This document shows, piece by piece, positions 14,818-22,249 of a stretch of 35,154 nt of DNA. Location: positions 1 through 35,154 of the forward strand of contig VBEZ01000125.1 of the NCBI GenBank assembly GCA_005882255.1, read 5' to 3'. The stretch is from Chloroflexota bacterium (GTDB lineage: Bacteria; Chloroflexota; Limnocylindria; P2-11E). Position 1 is the first letter of the stretch. Each line of letters opens with the position of its first letter. Both the position numbers and the translations under genes were made by a program. Under the pieces are notes generated by a model that had not been told where the DNA came from, did not search any database, and saw only the letters and a list, made by a program, of their open reading frames with translations.

Positions 14818-14903
14818 CTATCCCCAGAGCATCACCGCGATGGTCCACCGATTTTCTCTGGCTCGCGGCCCTATCCACTGAGAGTTGTCCACAGCTGTGG
14901 AAA
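14818..14903. other. Intergenic cluster of DnaA-box-like sites
   Basis: Between dnaB and the epimerase gene lie TATCCCCA, GGTCCACC, TATCCACT, TTGTCCACA (14885-14893, one mismatch to TTATCCACA) and an inverted TTTCCACAG. The last two form the perfect palindrome TCCACAGCTGTGGA (14888-14901). This could be a DnaA-controlled promoter or an origin-associated site. No AT-rich unwinding region is obvious, so an origin is not claimed. Confidence 0.4.
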
Positions 14904-14917
14904 GGAGCACCTGACTG

Positions 14918-15826
14918 ATGCGCGTACTTGTCACCGGCGGTGCCGGCTTCATCGGCAGCACGATCGTCGATGCGCTCGTGGCGCGCGGCGATACCGTCGT
15001 CGCCATCGACGACCTTTCGACGGGGGCGCGCGCCAACGTCGCGACAGGTACGCCGCTGCGCGTAGCCGACGTGTCTGACGAGCGGCAGCTGCGGGGGGCG
15101 CTGCGTGAAGAGGCATTCGACGTGGTCGTCCACGCCGCCTCGAAGACGAAGGTCGTGGAGTCGATGGAGAAGCCCGACCTGTATCGGCGCGTGATCGTCG
15201 ATGGCACGCGCAACATCGTGAAGATCGCGGACGAGCTCGGCGTACGCATGCTCGTGAACCTGTCGACCGGTGGTGCGATCTATGGCGAGACAGCCGCCTG
15301 CGCGGCGGAGGACATGCCGGTCGAACCAACGTCGAACTATGGCAAGTACAAGGCCGAGGCCGAAAAGATCGTCGCGGCGAGCCGTGTCCCATCCATCACT
15401 CTCCGCCTCGCGAACGTATACGGACCGCGGCAGCGCAAGGACCTGGAGGGTGGCGTCGTGGCGATCTTCCTGGCCCGGTGGCATAGCGGCGAGCCGCTCG
15501 TCGTGTTCGGCGCCGGCAGCGCCCAGCGCGACTACGTGTTCGTGTCCGACGTCGTCGACGCCGTCGTGGCGTCCTTCGCCGGCACCTGGCACGGCGTGTA
15601 CAACATCGGCACGGGCGTGGCGACCAGCGTGAACGATCTCATCGCCGCGCTCAGCGAGATCCTCGGCCGGCCGACCGGACTGAGTCACACCGCCGCGCGC
15701 CCAGCGGAGATCGAGCGCTCTTGCGTGGACGCGTCGAAGGCAAAGCGCGACGGCCTCTGGCTACCGCGGACGACGCTCGTCGATGGCCTCCGCCGTACGG
15801 CCGCATCCATCGGCGTGCGCACTTAG
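14918..15826 (+). CDS. NAD-dependent sugar-nucleotide epimerase/dehydratase (SDR extended family)
   Basis: 302 residues. The Rossmann fold opens with VLVTGGAGFIGSTIVDAL (Gly-rich loop 7-13) and D31 in AIDDLSTG, which indicates NAD rather than NADP. The catalytic pair is Y141/K145 (SNYGKYKAEAEK), with Ser/Thr116-117 in NLSTGG. RLANVYGPRQ and the C-terminal substrate region (YVFVSDVVDAVVA, NIGTG, RPAEIERSCVDASKAK) match UDP-glucose 4-epimerase and related dTDP/UDP-sugar enzymes. The exact sugar is not readable. AAAGGAG lies about ten bases before the ATG. It is transcribed away from dnaB and stands alone, with no polysaccharide cluster nearby. Confidence 0.92.
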   Translation: MRVLVTGGAGFIGSTIVDALVARGDTVVAIDDLSTGARANVATGTPLRVADVSDERQLRGALREEAFDVVVHAASKTKVVESMEKPDLYRRVIVDGTRNIVKIADELGVRMLVNLSTGGAIYGETAACAAEDMPVEPTSNYGKYKAEAEKIVAASRVPSITLRLANVYGPRQRKDLEGGVVAIFLARWHSGEPLVVFGAGSAQRDYVFVSDVVDAVVASFAGTWHGVYNIGTGVATSVNDLIAALSEILGRPTGLSHTAARPAEIERSCVDASKAKRDGLWLPRTTLVDGLRRTAASIGVRT

Positions 15827-16015
15827 CGCATCCGCGCCACCCGTGAATCGAACCTGAACGCCGCAGAAGATGGTCCCAGCCATCTCGACGAGAGTGCCCC
15901 CGTTGAGGCCTCCATCCAGCCGTTAAACGAGCGAGTCGAGCGCTCGCATTGAAGGGAGGCGCAACAACCTGGGGAGCGGACGGCTCTGGTCGGGGGAAGG
16001 GGCGGGAGGATACAA
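15827..16015. other. Gene-free leader region before the secreted protein gene
   Basis: About 190 bases with no coding frame supported. It contains a perfect 6-bp hairpin (15868-15873 with 15880-15885) and a palindromic GAGCGCTC near 15930. GGGAGG precedes the next ATG. One part resembles a tRNA T-loop on the minus strand but cannot fold as a tRNA. It may be a structured 5' leader; no known riboswitch class was recognised. Confidence 0.4.
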
Positions 16016-16894
16016 ATGCTACGGATCCTGTCCGCACTTGCGGCGCTGGCGATGGCCTCGACGACCGTGTTCGTGGCGAGCAGCCACGTCGCATCACCGG
16101 CGACATCGAGCAGCGCAACCACAGCCACGGTGACCACTTCCGCGAAGACCACGGCCACACAGGGCGTCACCGCCGACATTCCACTGAACGTCATGCCGAG
16201 CACGACTGCGTCCACGATCACGACCGCCTCGGTCGCGACCACGGGCAACGGCGCGCCGAGCGGCGCGCACTACAACCTGAACGTCATCGGTGTCCCGAAG
16301 GACAAGACAGCGACGATGACCACCGGCGATGGGCACCGGATCTTCGTGCAGCTCTGGGGCGGCGAAGATGCGGTGAGCCTGAACGGCAAGCTCAGCAACC
16401 AGCTCCTCAAGGTCAACAAGATCTTCCTGCAGCCCGCGCCAGCGGGCGAAAGCTTCCAAGTACTCGACGCCAACGCGACCGACGCCAACGGAGCACTCTT
16501 CCAACTTCCCGCCGACGTTTCAGCCACCTGGACGGTGTGGGGCCGCGCCCTCGGCACACCTGGCGGAAAGGCGAACATGACGACGTGCGCGACCACCGCC
16601 GGGCTTGACGGCATCCTCGGTACTGCGGACGACGAGGTGATCTGCTCGATGGGCACACTGTCGCTGGACCGGACCAAGGGAAAGCAGACCTTCACGAACG
16701 TGTCCGGTGACCTGCTCTTCATCACTATCACCGTCGATCCCACGACCAACGCGACTCTCGCGACGTGCCTCGGTGTCACGACGACATCGACGGTCGCCGT
16801 GTCCCTGTTCAACGGCTGTCTGCAGAACTACTTCTGGAACTACGACAACCAGGGCCTGAAGCTCCTGCAGCTCCGGTTCTATCCGGCAGCCTGA
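16016..16894 (+). CDS. Secreted protein of unknown function
   Basis: 292 residues. A signal peptide (LRILSALAALAMASTTVFVA, cut probably near SSHVASPA) is followed by a Thr/Ser/Ala-rich linker to about residue 80, typical of an exported, possibly glycosylated spacer. The folded part begins HYNLNVIGVPKDKTATM and GHRIFVQLWGG. Later segments include LLKVNKIFLQPAP, SATWTVWGRALGTPGGKA, a loop with Cys residues (MTTCATT, EVICSMG) and a Cys pair near the end. Cysteine spacing suggests disulfides outside the cell. A GD-x-H-RIF motif region could bind metal, but that is a guess. The family is not recognised. A hairpin terminator follows the stop, so it is a single-gene unit. Confidence 0.75.
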   Translation: MLRILSALAALAMASTTVFVASSHVASPATSSSATTATVTTSAKTTATQGVTADIPLNVMPSTTASTITTASVATTGNGAPSGAHYNLNVIGVPKDKTATMTTGDGHRIFVQLWGGEDAVSLNGKLSNQLLKVNKIFLQPAPAGESFQVLDANATDANGALFQLPADVSATWTVWGRALGTPGGKANMTTCATTAGLDGILGTADDEVICSMGTLSLDRTKGKQTFTNVSGDLLFITITVDPTTNATLATCLGVTTTSTVAVSLFNGCLQNYFWNYDNQGLKLLQLRFYPAA

Positions 16895-16921
16895 TGGAGC
16901 CGTCGTCGTAGCCGATCCGTT

Positions 16922-16950
16922 GCGAGGCCGGGCAAGTTGCCCGGCCTCGC
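16922..16950 (+). terminator. Hairpin after the secreted protein gene
   Basis: A perfect 12-bp GC-rich stem (16922-16933 with 16939-16950) has the 5-base loop AAGTT. It lies 27 bases after the stop codon. There is almost no T tract, so termination may be Rho-assisted or stem-only, as is common in GC-rich genomes. Confidence 0.65.
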
Positions 16951-16992
16951 TGTTGCGCGGGCGCGGTACGATTCCGCGCGGAAATCGACGCG

Positions 16993-17310
16993 ATGACCAT
17001 GGCCTTCGCCGACAAATCGCTGACCTGCCGCGAATGCGGCAACGCCTTCGTGTGGACGGCGGGCGAGCAGGAGTTCTACCACCAGAAGGGCCTGCTGCAC
17101 GAGCCGCAGCGTTGCTCCGACTGCCGGAAGAAGGCAAAAGCCGAGCGCGCCGCCGCGCGCGCCGCGAACATGCACGACGTCATCTGCAGCGACTGCGGCA
17201 AGGCGGCGCAGGTCCCGTTCGAGCCTCGCACCGACCGACCCGTGTACTGCTCGGAGTGCTTCGAGACACACCGCAACGCGCCGCCGCCCGCCGCCGCGCC
17301 ACCCGCCTGA
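16993..17310 (+). CDS. Zinc-ribbon protein (zf-trcl type plus second CxxC domain)
   Basis: 105 residues with two zinc-ribbon units. Unit one is C12/C15 (LTCRECGNAF) with C41/C44 (RCSDCRKK), including TAGEQEFYHQKGL, the hallmark of the short 'probable zinc-ribbon' family zf-trcl. Unit two is C65/C68 (ICSDCGK) with C86/C89 (YCSECFE). The tail is Pro/Ala-rich. Such proteins are common in Chloroflexota and related groups and may bind nucleic acid or proteins, but their role is unknown. The start could also be the ATG two codons later (16999). A TACGAT box at 16967-16972 would give a short leader. Confidence 0.85.
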   Translation: MTMAFADKSLTCRECGNAFVWTAGEQEFYHQKGLLHEPQRCSDCRKKAKAERAAARAANMHDVICSDCGKAAQVPFEPRTDRPVYCSECFETHRNAPPPAAAPPA

Positions 17311-17345
17311 CGGTCGAACCGCGACACCCCGGGTAGCCTCGAGTC

Positions 17346-17936
17346 ATGCGTAGGTTCCTCTCCGGGGTGCTGGTCGGCATCCTGCTCAGCGTCGGCACCG
17401 GCCTTACCGCGTTCCTGTTGATCGGCAGCTGGCTCGCGGTCGAGGATCCGCTCGAGAAGGTCGATGCGATCGTCGCGATCTCCGGCGATACCGGAGCGCG
17501 AGCGGACACCGCGATCACGCTCTGGAAGGCCGGTTGGGCGCCGCTGATCGTGTTCTCGGGGGCGGCGATCGACCCCGAATCGGTGAGCTCCGCCGAGATC
17601 ATGCGCCGCGAGGCGCTGCGCCAGGGCGTTCCGGAGAGCGCGGTGCTCGTCGAAGGAGCGTCGACGACCACCGAGGAGAACGCGGCCGAGGTCGCGAAGC
17701 TGATGGCGGCGCGCAAGCTGCGCTCCGCGATCCTTGTGACCAGTCCGTACCACCAGCGTCGCGCGGCGTTCGAGTTCCACCGCGCCTTCGATCCGCGCGG
17801 GCTCGTCTTCCGGAATCACCCCGCGAGTGATCCGGAGTGGAACGCGTTCCTGTGGTGGAGGCAGGAGCCCGTTCGTTCGCGGACGCTGCTCGAGCTGGTC
17901 AAGCTCGGCGCGGTCTACCTCAGCCAGACGAAGTGA
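17346..17936 (+). CDS. YdcF-like (DUF218) membrane-anchored protein
   Basis: 196 residues. An N-terminal membrane anchor (LSGVLVGILLSVGTGLTAFLLIGSWL) is followed by the DUF218 core: VDAIVAISGDTGARADTAITLWKAGWAPLIVFSGA, then VLVEGASTTTEENAAEVAKLM, and VTSPYHQRRAAFEFHRAF, which holds the conserved His. Members include E. coli YdcF, which binds S-adenosylmethionine, SanA and ElyC, acting in envelope or peptidoglycan-related processes; the precise reaction is unsettled. TAGCCT at 17334-17339 ends six bases before the ATG, suggesting a leaderless transcript. It precedes purA by 26 bases but has no obvious link to purine synthesis. Confidence 0.85.
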   Translation: MRRFLSGVLVGILLSVGTGLTAFLLIGSWLAVEDPLEKVDAIVAISGDTGARADTAITLWKAGWAPLIVFSGAAIDPESVSSAEIMRREALRQGVPESAVLVEGASTTTEENAAEVAKLMAARKLRSAILVTSPYHQRRAAFEFHRAFDPRGLVFRNHPASDPEWNAFLWWRQEPVRSRTLLELVKLGAVYLSQTK

Positions 17937-17962
17937 GCGCCGCGCGCGTATCGTCCTAATAC

Positions 17963-19225
17963 GTGCCAGTGACCGCCGTCGTCGGGGCCCAGTGGGGTGA
18001 CGAGGGCAAGGGCAAGATCACGGACCTCCTGGCGCAGGAGGCGGACGTGGTCATCCGCTTCCAGGGTGGCAACAACGCCGGCCACACCGTCGTGAACCAG
18101 CACGGCACGTTCAAGCTGCATCTCGTGCCGTCGGGGATCTTCAATCCGAACGCGCTCTGCATCGTCGGCCCCGGCACGGTCGTGAATCTTCAAGTGCTCT
18201 GCGAAGAGCTCGCGAATCTCGAGCGCAACGGCATCCGCACCGGCAACCTGCGCGTCGCGGACCGGGCGCATCTCCTGATGCCATGGCACGTCGCGATCGA
18301 CCGACTCGACGAGCGCGAGCGCGGCCGGCAGAAGCTCGGCACGACCGGTCAGGGCGTCGGCCCGGCCTACGCGGACAAGGTGTCGCGTCACGGGATCCAG
18401 GTCTACGAGGTACGCGATGAGCGTCGCTTCCGCGAGCGGGTCGCGCACGAGCTAGAGCGGCAGAAGAAGGTCCTGGAGCGGTACGGCGACGCGCCGCTCG
18501 ACGCGAAGGCCGTCGCCGACGAGGTGCTCGCGGCGGCGGCGACGCTCGGCGATCGCATCGTCGACACGCTCCCGCTCGTCGAGCGGGCGCTCCAGACCGA
18601 CGCGCGCATCCTGTTAGAAGGACAGCTCGGCGCGATGCGCGATCTCGACTGGGGCATCTATCCCTATGTGACCTCCTCGAACCCGCTCGCCGGCGGTGCC
18701 TCGGTCGGAGCCGGGATCCCGCCGCGGTACATCACGAAGGTGATCGGCGTCGTGAAGGCGTACTCGACCGCGGTCGGCGAGGGACCGTTCCCGACCGAGA
18801 TGGCCGGGGGTGAGGGCGACGCACTACGAGAACGGGCCAACGAATATGGCGCGACGACCGGCCGTCCGAGGCGCGTGGGGTGGTTCGACGCCGTCGCGGC
18901 ACGCCATGCGCATCGCCTCAACGCGTTCACCGAGCTCGCGGTCACGAAGCTCGACGTGCTCGGGGCCTACCGCGAGATCCCGTTCTGCGTCGGTTACGAG
19001 TTGGACGGGGCGCTCACGACGGACATGCCGCCGACGGCGGTGCTCGAGCGCGCGGTGCCGCGTTACGAGAAGCTCGCCGGCTGGTGCGACCCGCTCAGCG
19101 GCGTCGCGGATCGCGCGCATCTCCCGGAGGCGGCGCGCGCGTATCTCTCGCGCATCGAGGCGGTGGTCGGCGCGCCCATCGGAATGGTCGGCATCGGACC
19201 CGAGCGCAGCGCGACGCTGCTCTAG
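17963..19225 (+). CDS. purA: Adenylosuccinate synthetase
   Basis: 420 residues, normal length. It joins IMP and aspartate using GTP, the first step from IMP to AMP. The active-site loop is GAQWGDEGKGKITD with D13, and H41 lies in NNAGHT, the same numbers as in E. coli. GTTGQGVGPAYADK, LEGQLGAMRDLDWGIYPYVTSSN, GEGPFPTEM and the GTP-binding KLDVLGAYREIPFC region are present. The start is GTG without a Shine-Dalgarno sequence; TATCGT at 17949-17954 would give a one- or two-base leader. It opens the purine region and works with purB, further downstream, which converts its product to AMP. Confidence 0.97.
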   Translation: MPVTAVVGAQWGDEGKGKITDLLAQEADVVIRFQGGNNAGHTVVNQHGTFKLHLVPSGIFNPNALCIVGPGTVVNLQVLCEELANLERNGIRTGNLRVADRAHLLMPWHVAIDRLDERERGRQKLGTTGQGVGPAYADKVSRHGIQVYEVRDERRFRERVAHELERQKKVLERYGDAPLDAKAVADEVLAAAATLGDRIVDTLPLVERALQTDARILLEGQLGAMRDLDWGIYPYVTSSNPLAGGASVGAGIPPRYITKVIGVVKAYSTAVGEGPFPTEMAGGEGDALRERANEYGATTGRPRRVGWFDAVAARHAHRLNAFTELAVTKLDVLGAYREIPFCVGYELDGALTTDMPPTAVLERAVPRYEKLAGWCDPLSGVADRAHLPEAARAYLSRIEAVVGAPIGMVGIGPERSATLL

Positions 19226-19236
19226 ACTTCGCGCCG

Positions 19237-19569
19237 GTGTCAAATCTCCTCGACGTCGCCTTCCCACATCGCACCAAGCGCAGCTTCGGCGCCGCGTCGT
19301 TCGCCCTCATCTTCCTCATCCTGCTCGGCGAGATCGAGCTCCTGGTCTTCGTCGCGGTCGCGATCGTCGCGCACCGCCTCGACCTGTTCATCGACCTACA
19401 ACCGATCATCCTTCCAGGCGCCTGCCTCGTAGCGCTTTCTGCATCGGCGGTCTTCTGGTGGCGCGCTCGTCAGTGGACCAAGCAACGCATCGACATGCTC
19501 AACCTCTGGGCGCAGGGCGGAACCGCGTACGGCGAGCGTCTCGCGAAGTCCCGACAACAGCAGCGCTAG
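19237..19569 (+). CDS. Small two-helix membrane protein, unknown
   Basis: 110 residues from GTG. Two hydrophobic segments (FALIFLILLGEIELLVFVAV and IILPGACLVALSASAVFWW) are flanked by basic ends, including a C-terminal helix WTKQRIDMLNLWAQ and KSRQQQR. TAGACT, which also contains the purA stop, lies eight bases before the start and may act as a -10 box for a leaderless message. No family is recognised. It sits between purA and guaB, but nothing in it suggests a purine function. Confidence 0.65.
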   Translation: MSNLLDVAFPHRTKRSFGAASFALIFLILLGEIELLVFVAVAIVAHRLDLFIDLQPIILPGACLVALSASAVFWWRARQWTKQRIDMLNLWAQGGTAYGERLAKSRQQQR

Positions 19570-19664
19570 CCCGGGCGAGGCGCGCGTAGCCAGCCGCGAG
19601 GAGAGGGGACGACGCGCCGCCTAGCGCGCGCCCGACGGTAGCGTCCCGGTACACTCCGTCCCAC

Positions 19665-20783
19665 GTGAGCCGCGTGGGGGAGCGCTTCACCAAGGAAGGT
19701 CTCACGTTCGACGACGTCCTCCTCATCCCTGCACGTAGCGACGTCCTCCCCAGCCAGGTCTCCACCAGAGCGCGGCTCACGAACGACATCACGCTGGAGA
19801 TCCCGATCCTGTCCGCGGCGATGGACACCGTCACCGAATCCCGCATGGCGATCGCGCTCGGACGCCTCGGCGGACTTGGTGTCATCCACCGGAATCTCAC
19901 CATCGCGGAGCAGGTGCGCGAGGTGAAGCTCGCGAAGGATGCCGGAGTGCTGGTCGCGGCCGCGATCGGCGTTTCTGGCGACGCGGACGAACGGACCGCG
20001 GCGCTCGTCGGAGCCGGCGTCGATGTGATCGTGGTCGATGTCGCGCATGGCCATTCGGCCGGTGTGATCCGCATGGTCGAAAAGGTGAAAGCGCGGCATC
20101 GCGTGCAGGTGATCGCCGGCAACGTCGTGACCGCGGAGGGCACCGAGGAGCTCATCGCCGCGGGCGCCGACAGCGTGAAGGTGGGCGTGGGGCCGGGCGC
20201 GATCTGCACCACGCGCGTCGTCGCGGGCGCGGGCATGCCACAGATCACCGCGGTCTTCGATTGCGCGGAGGTCGCGGATCGCCACGGCATCACGATCATC
20301 GCGGACGGTGGGATCCAGCAGTCGGGCGACATCGCGAAGGCGATCGGCGCGGGCGCGTCCACCGTGATGCTGGGCGGGCTGCTCGCGGGCGTCGACGAGT
20401 CGCCGGGCAGCACCACCCAGACGGCGGAGGGGCGATTCAAGTCGTACCGCGGCATGGGCTCGATGGGTGCCATGCAGGCGCGCGCCGGGCAGAAGACCGG
20501 CGCATCGCGCGACCGCTACGGGCAACAGGACATCGGAGAGTTCTCGAAGCTCGTTCCGGAGGGCGTCGAGGCGCACGTGAAGTCGGTCGGGCCGCTCGAG
20601 CCATTCCTCCACCAACTCGTCGGCGGCCTGCGCGCGGGAATGAAGTACGTCGGGGCCGCGACGGTCGAGGATCTCCGAACCAAGTCGACGTTCGTCCGCA
20701 TCTCCGGGGCGGGGCTGCGCGAATCGCACCCACACGACGTGCGGATCACGACCGAACCGCCGAACTATCGGATCAAAGCCTGA
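19665..20783 (+). CDS. guaB: IMP dehydrogenase lacking CBS domains
   Basis: 372 residues against about 490 for the usual enzyme. It oxidises IMP to XMP with NAD, the committed step to GMP. The catalytic cysteine is C181 in GVGPGAICTTRVV. GLTFDDVLLIPARSDVLPS, MDTVTESRMAIALG, IIADGGIQQSGDIAKAIGAGA, the flap SYRGMGSMGAM and the Arg-Tyr pair in SRDRYGQ identify IMPDH rather than GMP reductase. The two CBS modules normally between HRNLTI...EVKLAK and DAGVLVAAAIGV are absent, removing the Bateman module through which purine nucleotides regulate the enzyme. Start is GTG with TACACT nine bases upstream. It overlaps tldD. Confidence 0.95.
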   Translation: MSRVGERFTKEGLTFDDVLLIPARSDVLPSQVSTRARLTNDITLEIPILSAAMDTVTESRMAIALGRLGGLGVIHRNLTIAEQVREVKLAKDAGVLVAAAIGVSGDADERTAALVGAGVDVIVVDVAHGHSAGVIRMVEKVKARHRVQVIAGNVVTAEGTEELIAAGADSVKVGVGPGAICTTRVVAGAGMPQITAVFDCAEVADRHGITIIADGGIQQSGDIAKAIGAGASTVMLGGLLAGVDESPGSTTQTAEGRFKSYRGMGSMGAMQARAGQKTGASRDRYGQQDIGEFSKLVPEGVEAHVKSVGPLEPFLHQLVGGLRAGMKYVGAATVEDLRTKSTFVRISGAGLRESHPHDVRITTEPPNYRIKA

Positions 20784-22249
20784 GCATTCCCGCGTTCGCG
20801 TCGGAGCGCGATCTCGCGCAGCGCGCGCTCGATACGGCGCGGACGCGCGGCGCCACGTACGCGGACGTCCGCTTCGTGCGCCGCGACGAGGAGAACGCGC
20901 TCGTGAAGAACGGGCGCCTCGATGCCGTCGACCGCAGCGACTCGTTCGGCTTCGGCGTACGCGCGATGGCTGATGGGGCTTGGGGTTTCGCCGCATCCCA
21001 GATCGTGAGCGCGCCGGAGGCCGACCGTGTCGGTGCGCTGGCGGTCGAGATCGCGAAGGCGTCCGCGCTCACCAAGAAGCGCGACGCCACGCTCGCTCCG
21101 GTCGAGGCCGTGCGCGCGACGTACGAAACGCCGGTGGACCTCGACCCCTTCGCGATGTCGTTCGACGACCGCATCAAGCTGCTCATGGCCGCCGAAGCAC
21201 GGATGCGCGAGCGCAAGGGCCTGCGCACGACGCGCGCCGCGTACGCGGTCTGGCGCGAGGACAAGCTGTTCATGTCGAGCGAGGGCGCGGAAATCGCGCA
21301 GCGCCTCACCGAGGTCGGCGGCGGCATCGCGGCTGAAGCGGTGGGGAACGGCGAGCTGCAGATCCGAACGTATCCCGACGGGCTCCGCTATCAGAACGCC
21401 GGTGGGTGGGAGATCCTCACGCGCTGGGACCTGATGGTGAACGCCGAGCGCGTCGCCGACGAGGCGGTCGCGCTGCTGTCGGCGAAGCCGTGCCCCCAGG
21501 ACACGATCACGTCGGTGATCCTCAGCGGGAATCAGCTGTCGCTGCAGTGCCACGAGAGCTGCGGTCACCCGATCGAGCTCGACCGCGCGCTCGGAAGCGA
21601 GGCGGCCTTCGCCGGCACGTCGTTCCTCACACCCGACAAGCTCGGAACGTTCCGCTACGGCAGCGCTCAGGTGAACATCCGCATCGATGCCACGTCCAAG
21701 GGCGGCCTCGGCACGTTCGGCTTCGACGATGAGGGCGTTCCGGCGAGCGAAGGTTGGGCCGTGAAGGACGGCATCTTCGTCGGCTACCTCATGAGCCGCG
21801 AGACCGCCGCGGCGCTCGGCACGCGCTCGAACGGCACGATGCGCGCGGACGGCTGGGCGCGCGTGCCGATCATCCGCATGACCAACGTGTCGGTGATGCC
21901 GGGGAACGCGGGAACGCTCGACGACCTCATCGCCGACACCGATGACGGGATCCTCATGGACACGAACCGCTCGTGGTCGATCGACGACAAGCGCTTCAAC
22001 TTCCAGTTCGGCACCGAGATCGGGTGGGAGATCAAGAAGGGCAAGCGGCGCGACATGGTCCGCAACCCCACGTACACCGGGCTCACGCCGGAGTTCTGGG
22101 GCAGCTGCGACGCGATCTGCTCCGAGAGCGAGTGGGTGATGTGGGGCACGCCGAACTGCGGGAAGGGCCAGCCGGGGCAGGGCGCGCACACCGGCCATGG
22201 CGCCGCGCCCGCCCGCTTCCGCGACGTGCGCGTCGGTGTGATCAAGTGA
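20780..22249 (+). CDS. tldD: TldD metalloprotease, probable CTG start
   Basis: 489 residues if started at the CTG that overlaps the guaB stop (CTGA). No ATG, GTG or TTG exists between there and a GTG at 20876, which would remove conserved N-terminal sequence (ERDLAQRALDTARTRGATYADVRFV). The zinc motif HExxxH is HESCGH, followed by PIELDRALGSEAAFAGTSFL; the C-terminal half carries GFDDEGVP, SRETAAALGTRSNGTMRADGW, RMTNVSV and NRSWSIDDKRFNFQF. TldD with TldE degrades unfolded peptides and matures some peptide antibiotics. The gene is coupled at both ends by 4-base overlaps (guaB and tldE). Confidence 0.93.
   Translation: MSIPAFASERDLAQRALDTARTRGATYADVRFVRRDEENALVKNGRLDAVDRSDSFGFGVRAMADGAWGFAASQIVSAPEADRVGALAVEIAKASALTKKRDATLAPVEAVRATYETPVDLDPFAMSFDDRIKLLMAAEARMRERKGLRTTRAAYAVWREDKLFMSSEGAEIAQRLTEVGGGIAAEAVGNGELQIRTYPDGLRYQNAGGWEILTRWDLMVNAERVADEAVALLSAKPCPQDTITSVILSGNQLSLQCHESCGHPIELDRALGSEAAFAGTSFLTPDKLGTFRYGSAQVNIRIDATSKGGLGTFGFDDEGVPASEGWAVKDGIFVGYLMSRETAAALGTRSNGTMRADGWARVPIIRMTNVSVMPGNAGTLDDLIADTDDGILMDTNRSWSIDDKRFNFQFGTEIGWEIKKGKRRDMVRNPTYTGLTPEFWGSCDAICSESEWVMWGTPNCGKGQPGQGAHTGHGAAPARFRDVRVGVIK

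Noticed and set aside
15830-15935. tRNA-like text on the minus strand (a GTTCGATTC T-loop and a GGG-like anticodon loop)
   Set aside because: The T stem and acceptor cannot pair, and the anticodon stem would need a 6-base loop; no cloverleaf forms.
19665-20783. GMP reductase as an alternative identity for the CBS-less guaB
   Set aside because: The IMPDH flap SYRGMGSMGAM plus the Arg-Tyr pair in SRDRYGQ fit IMPDH, and guaA follows nearby.
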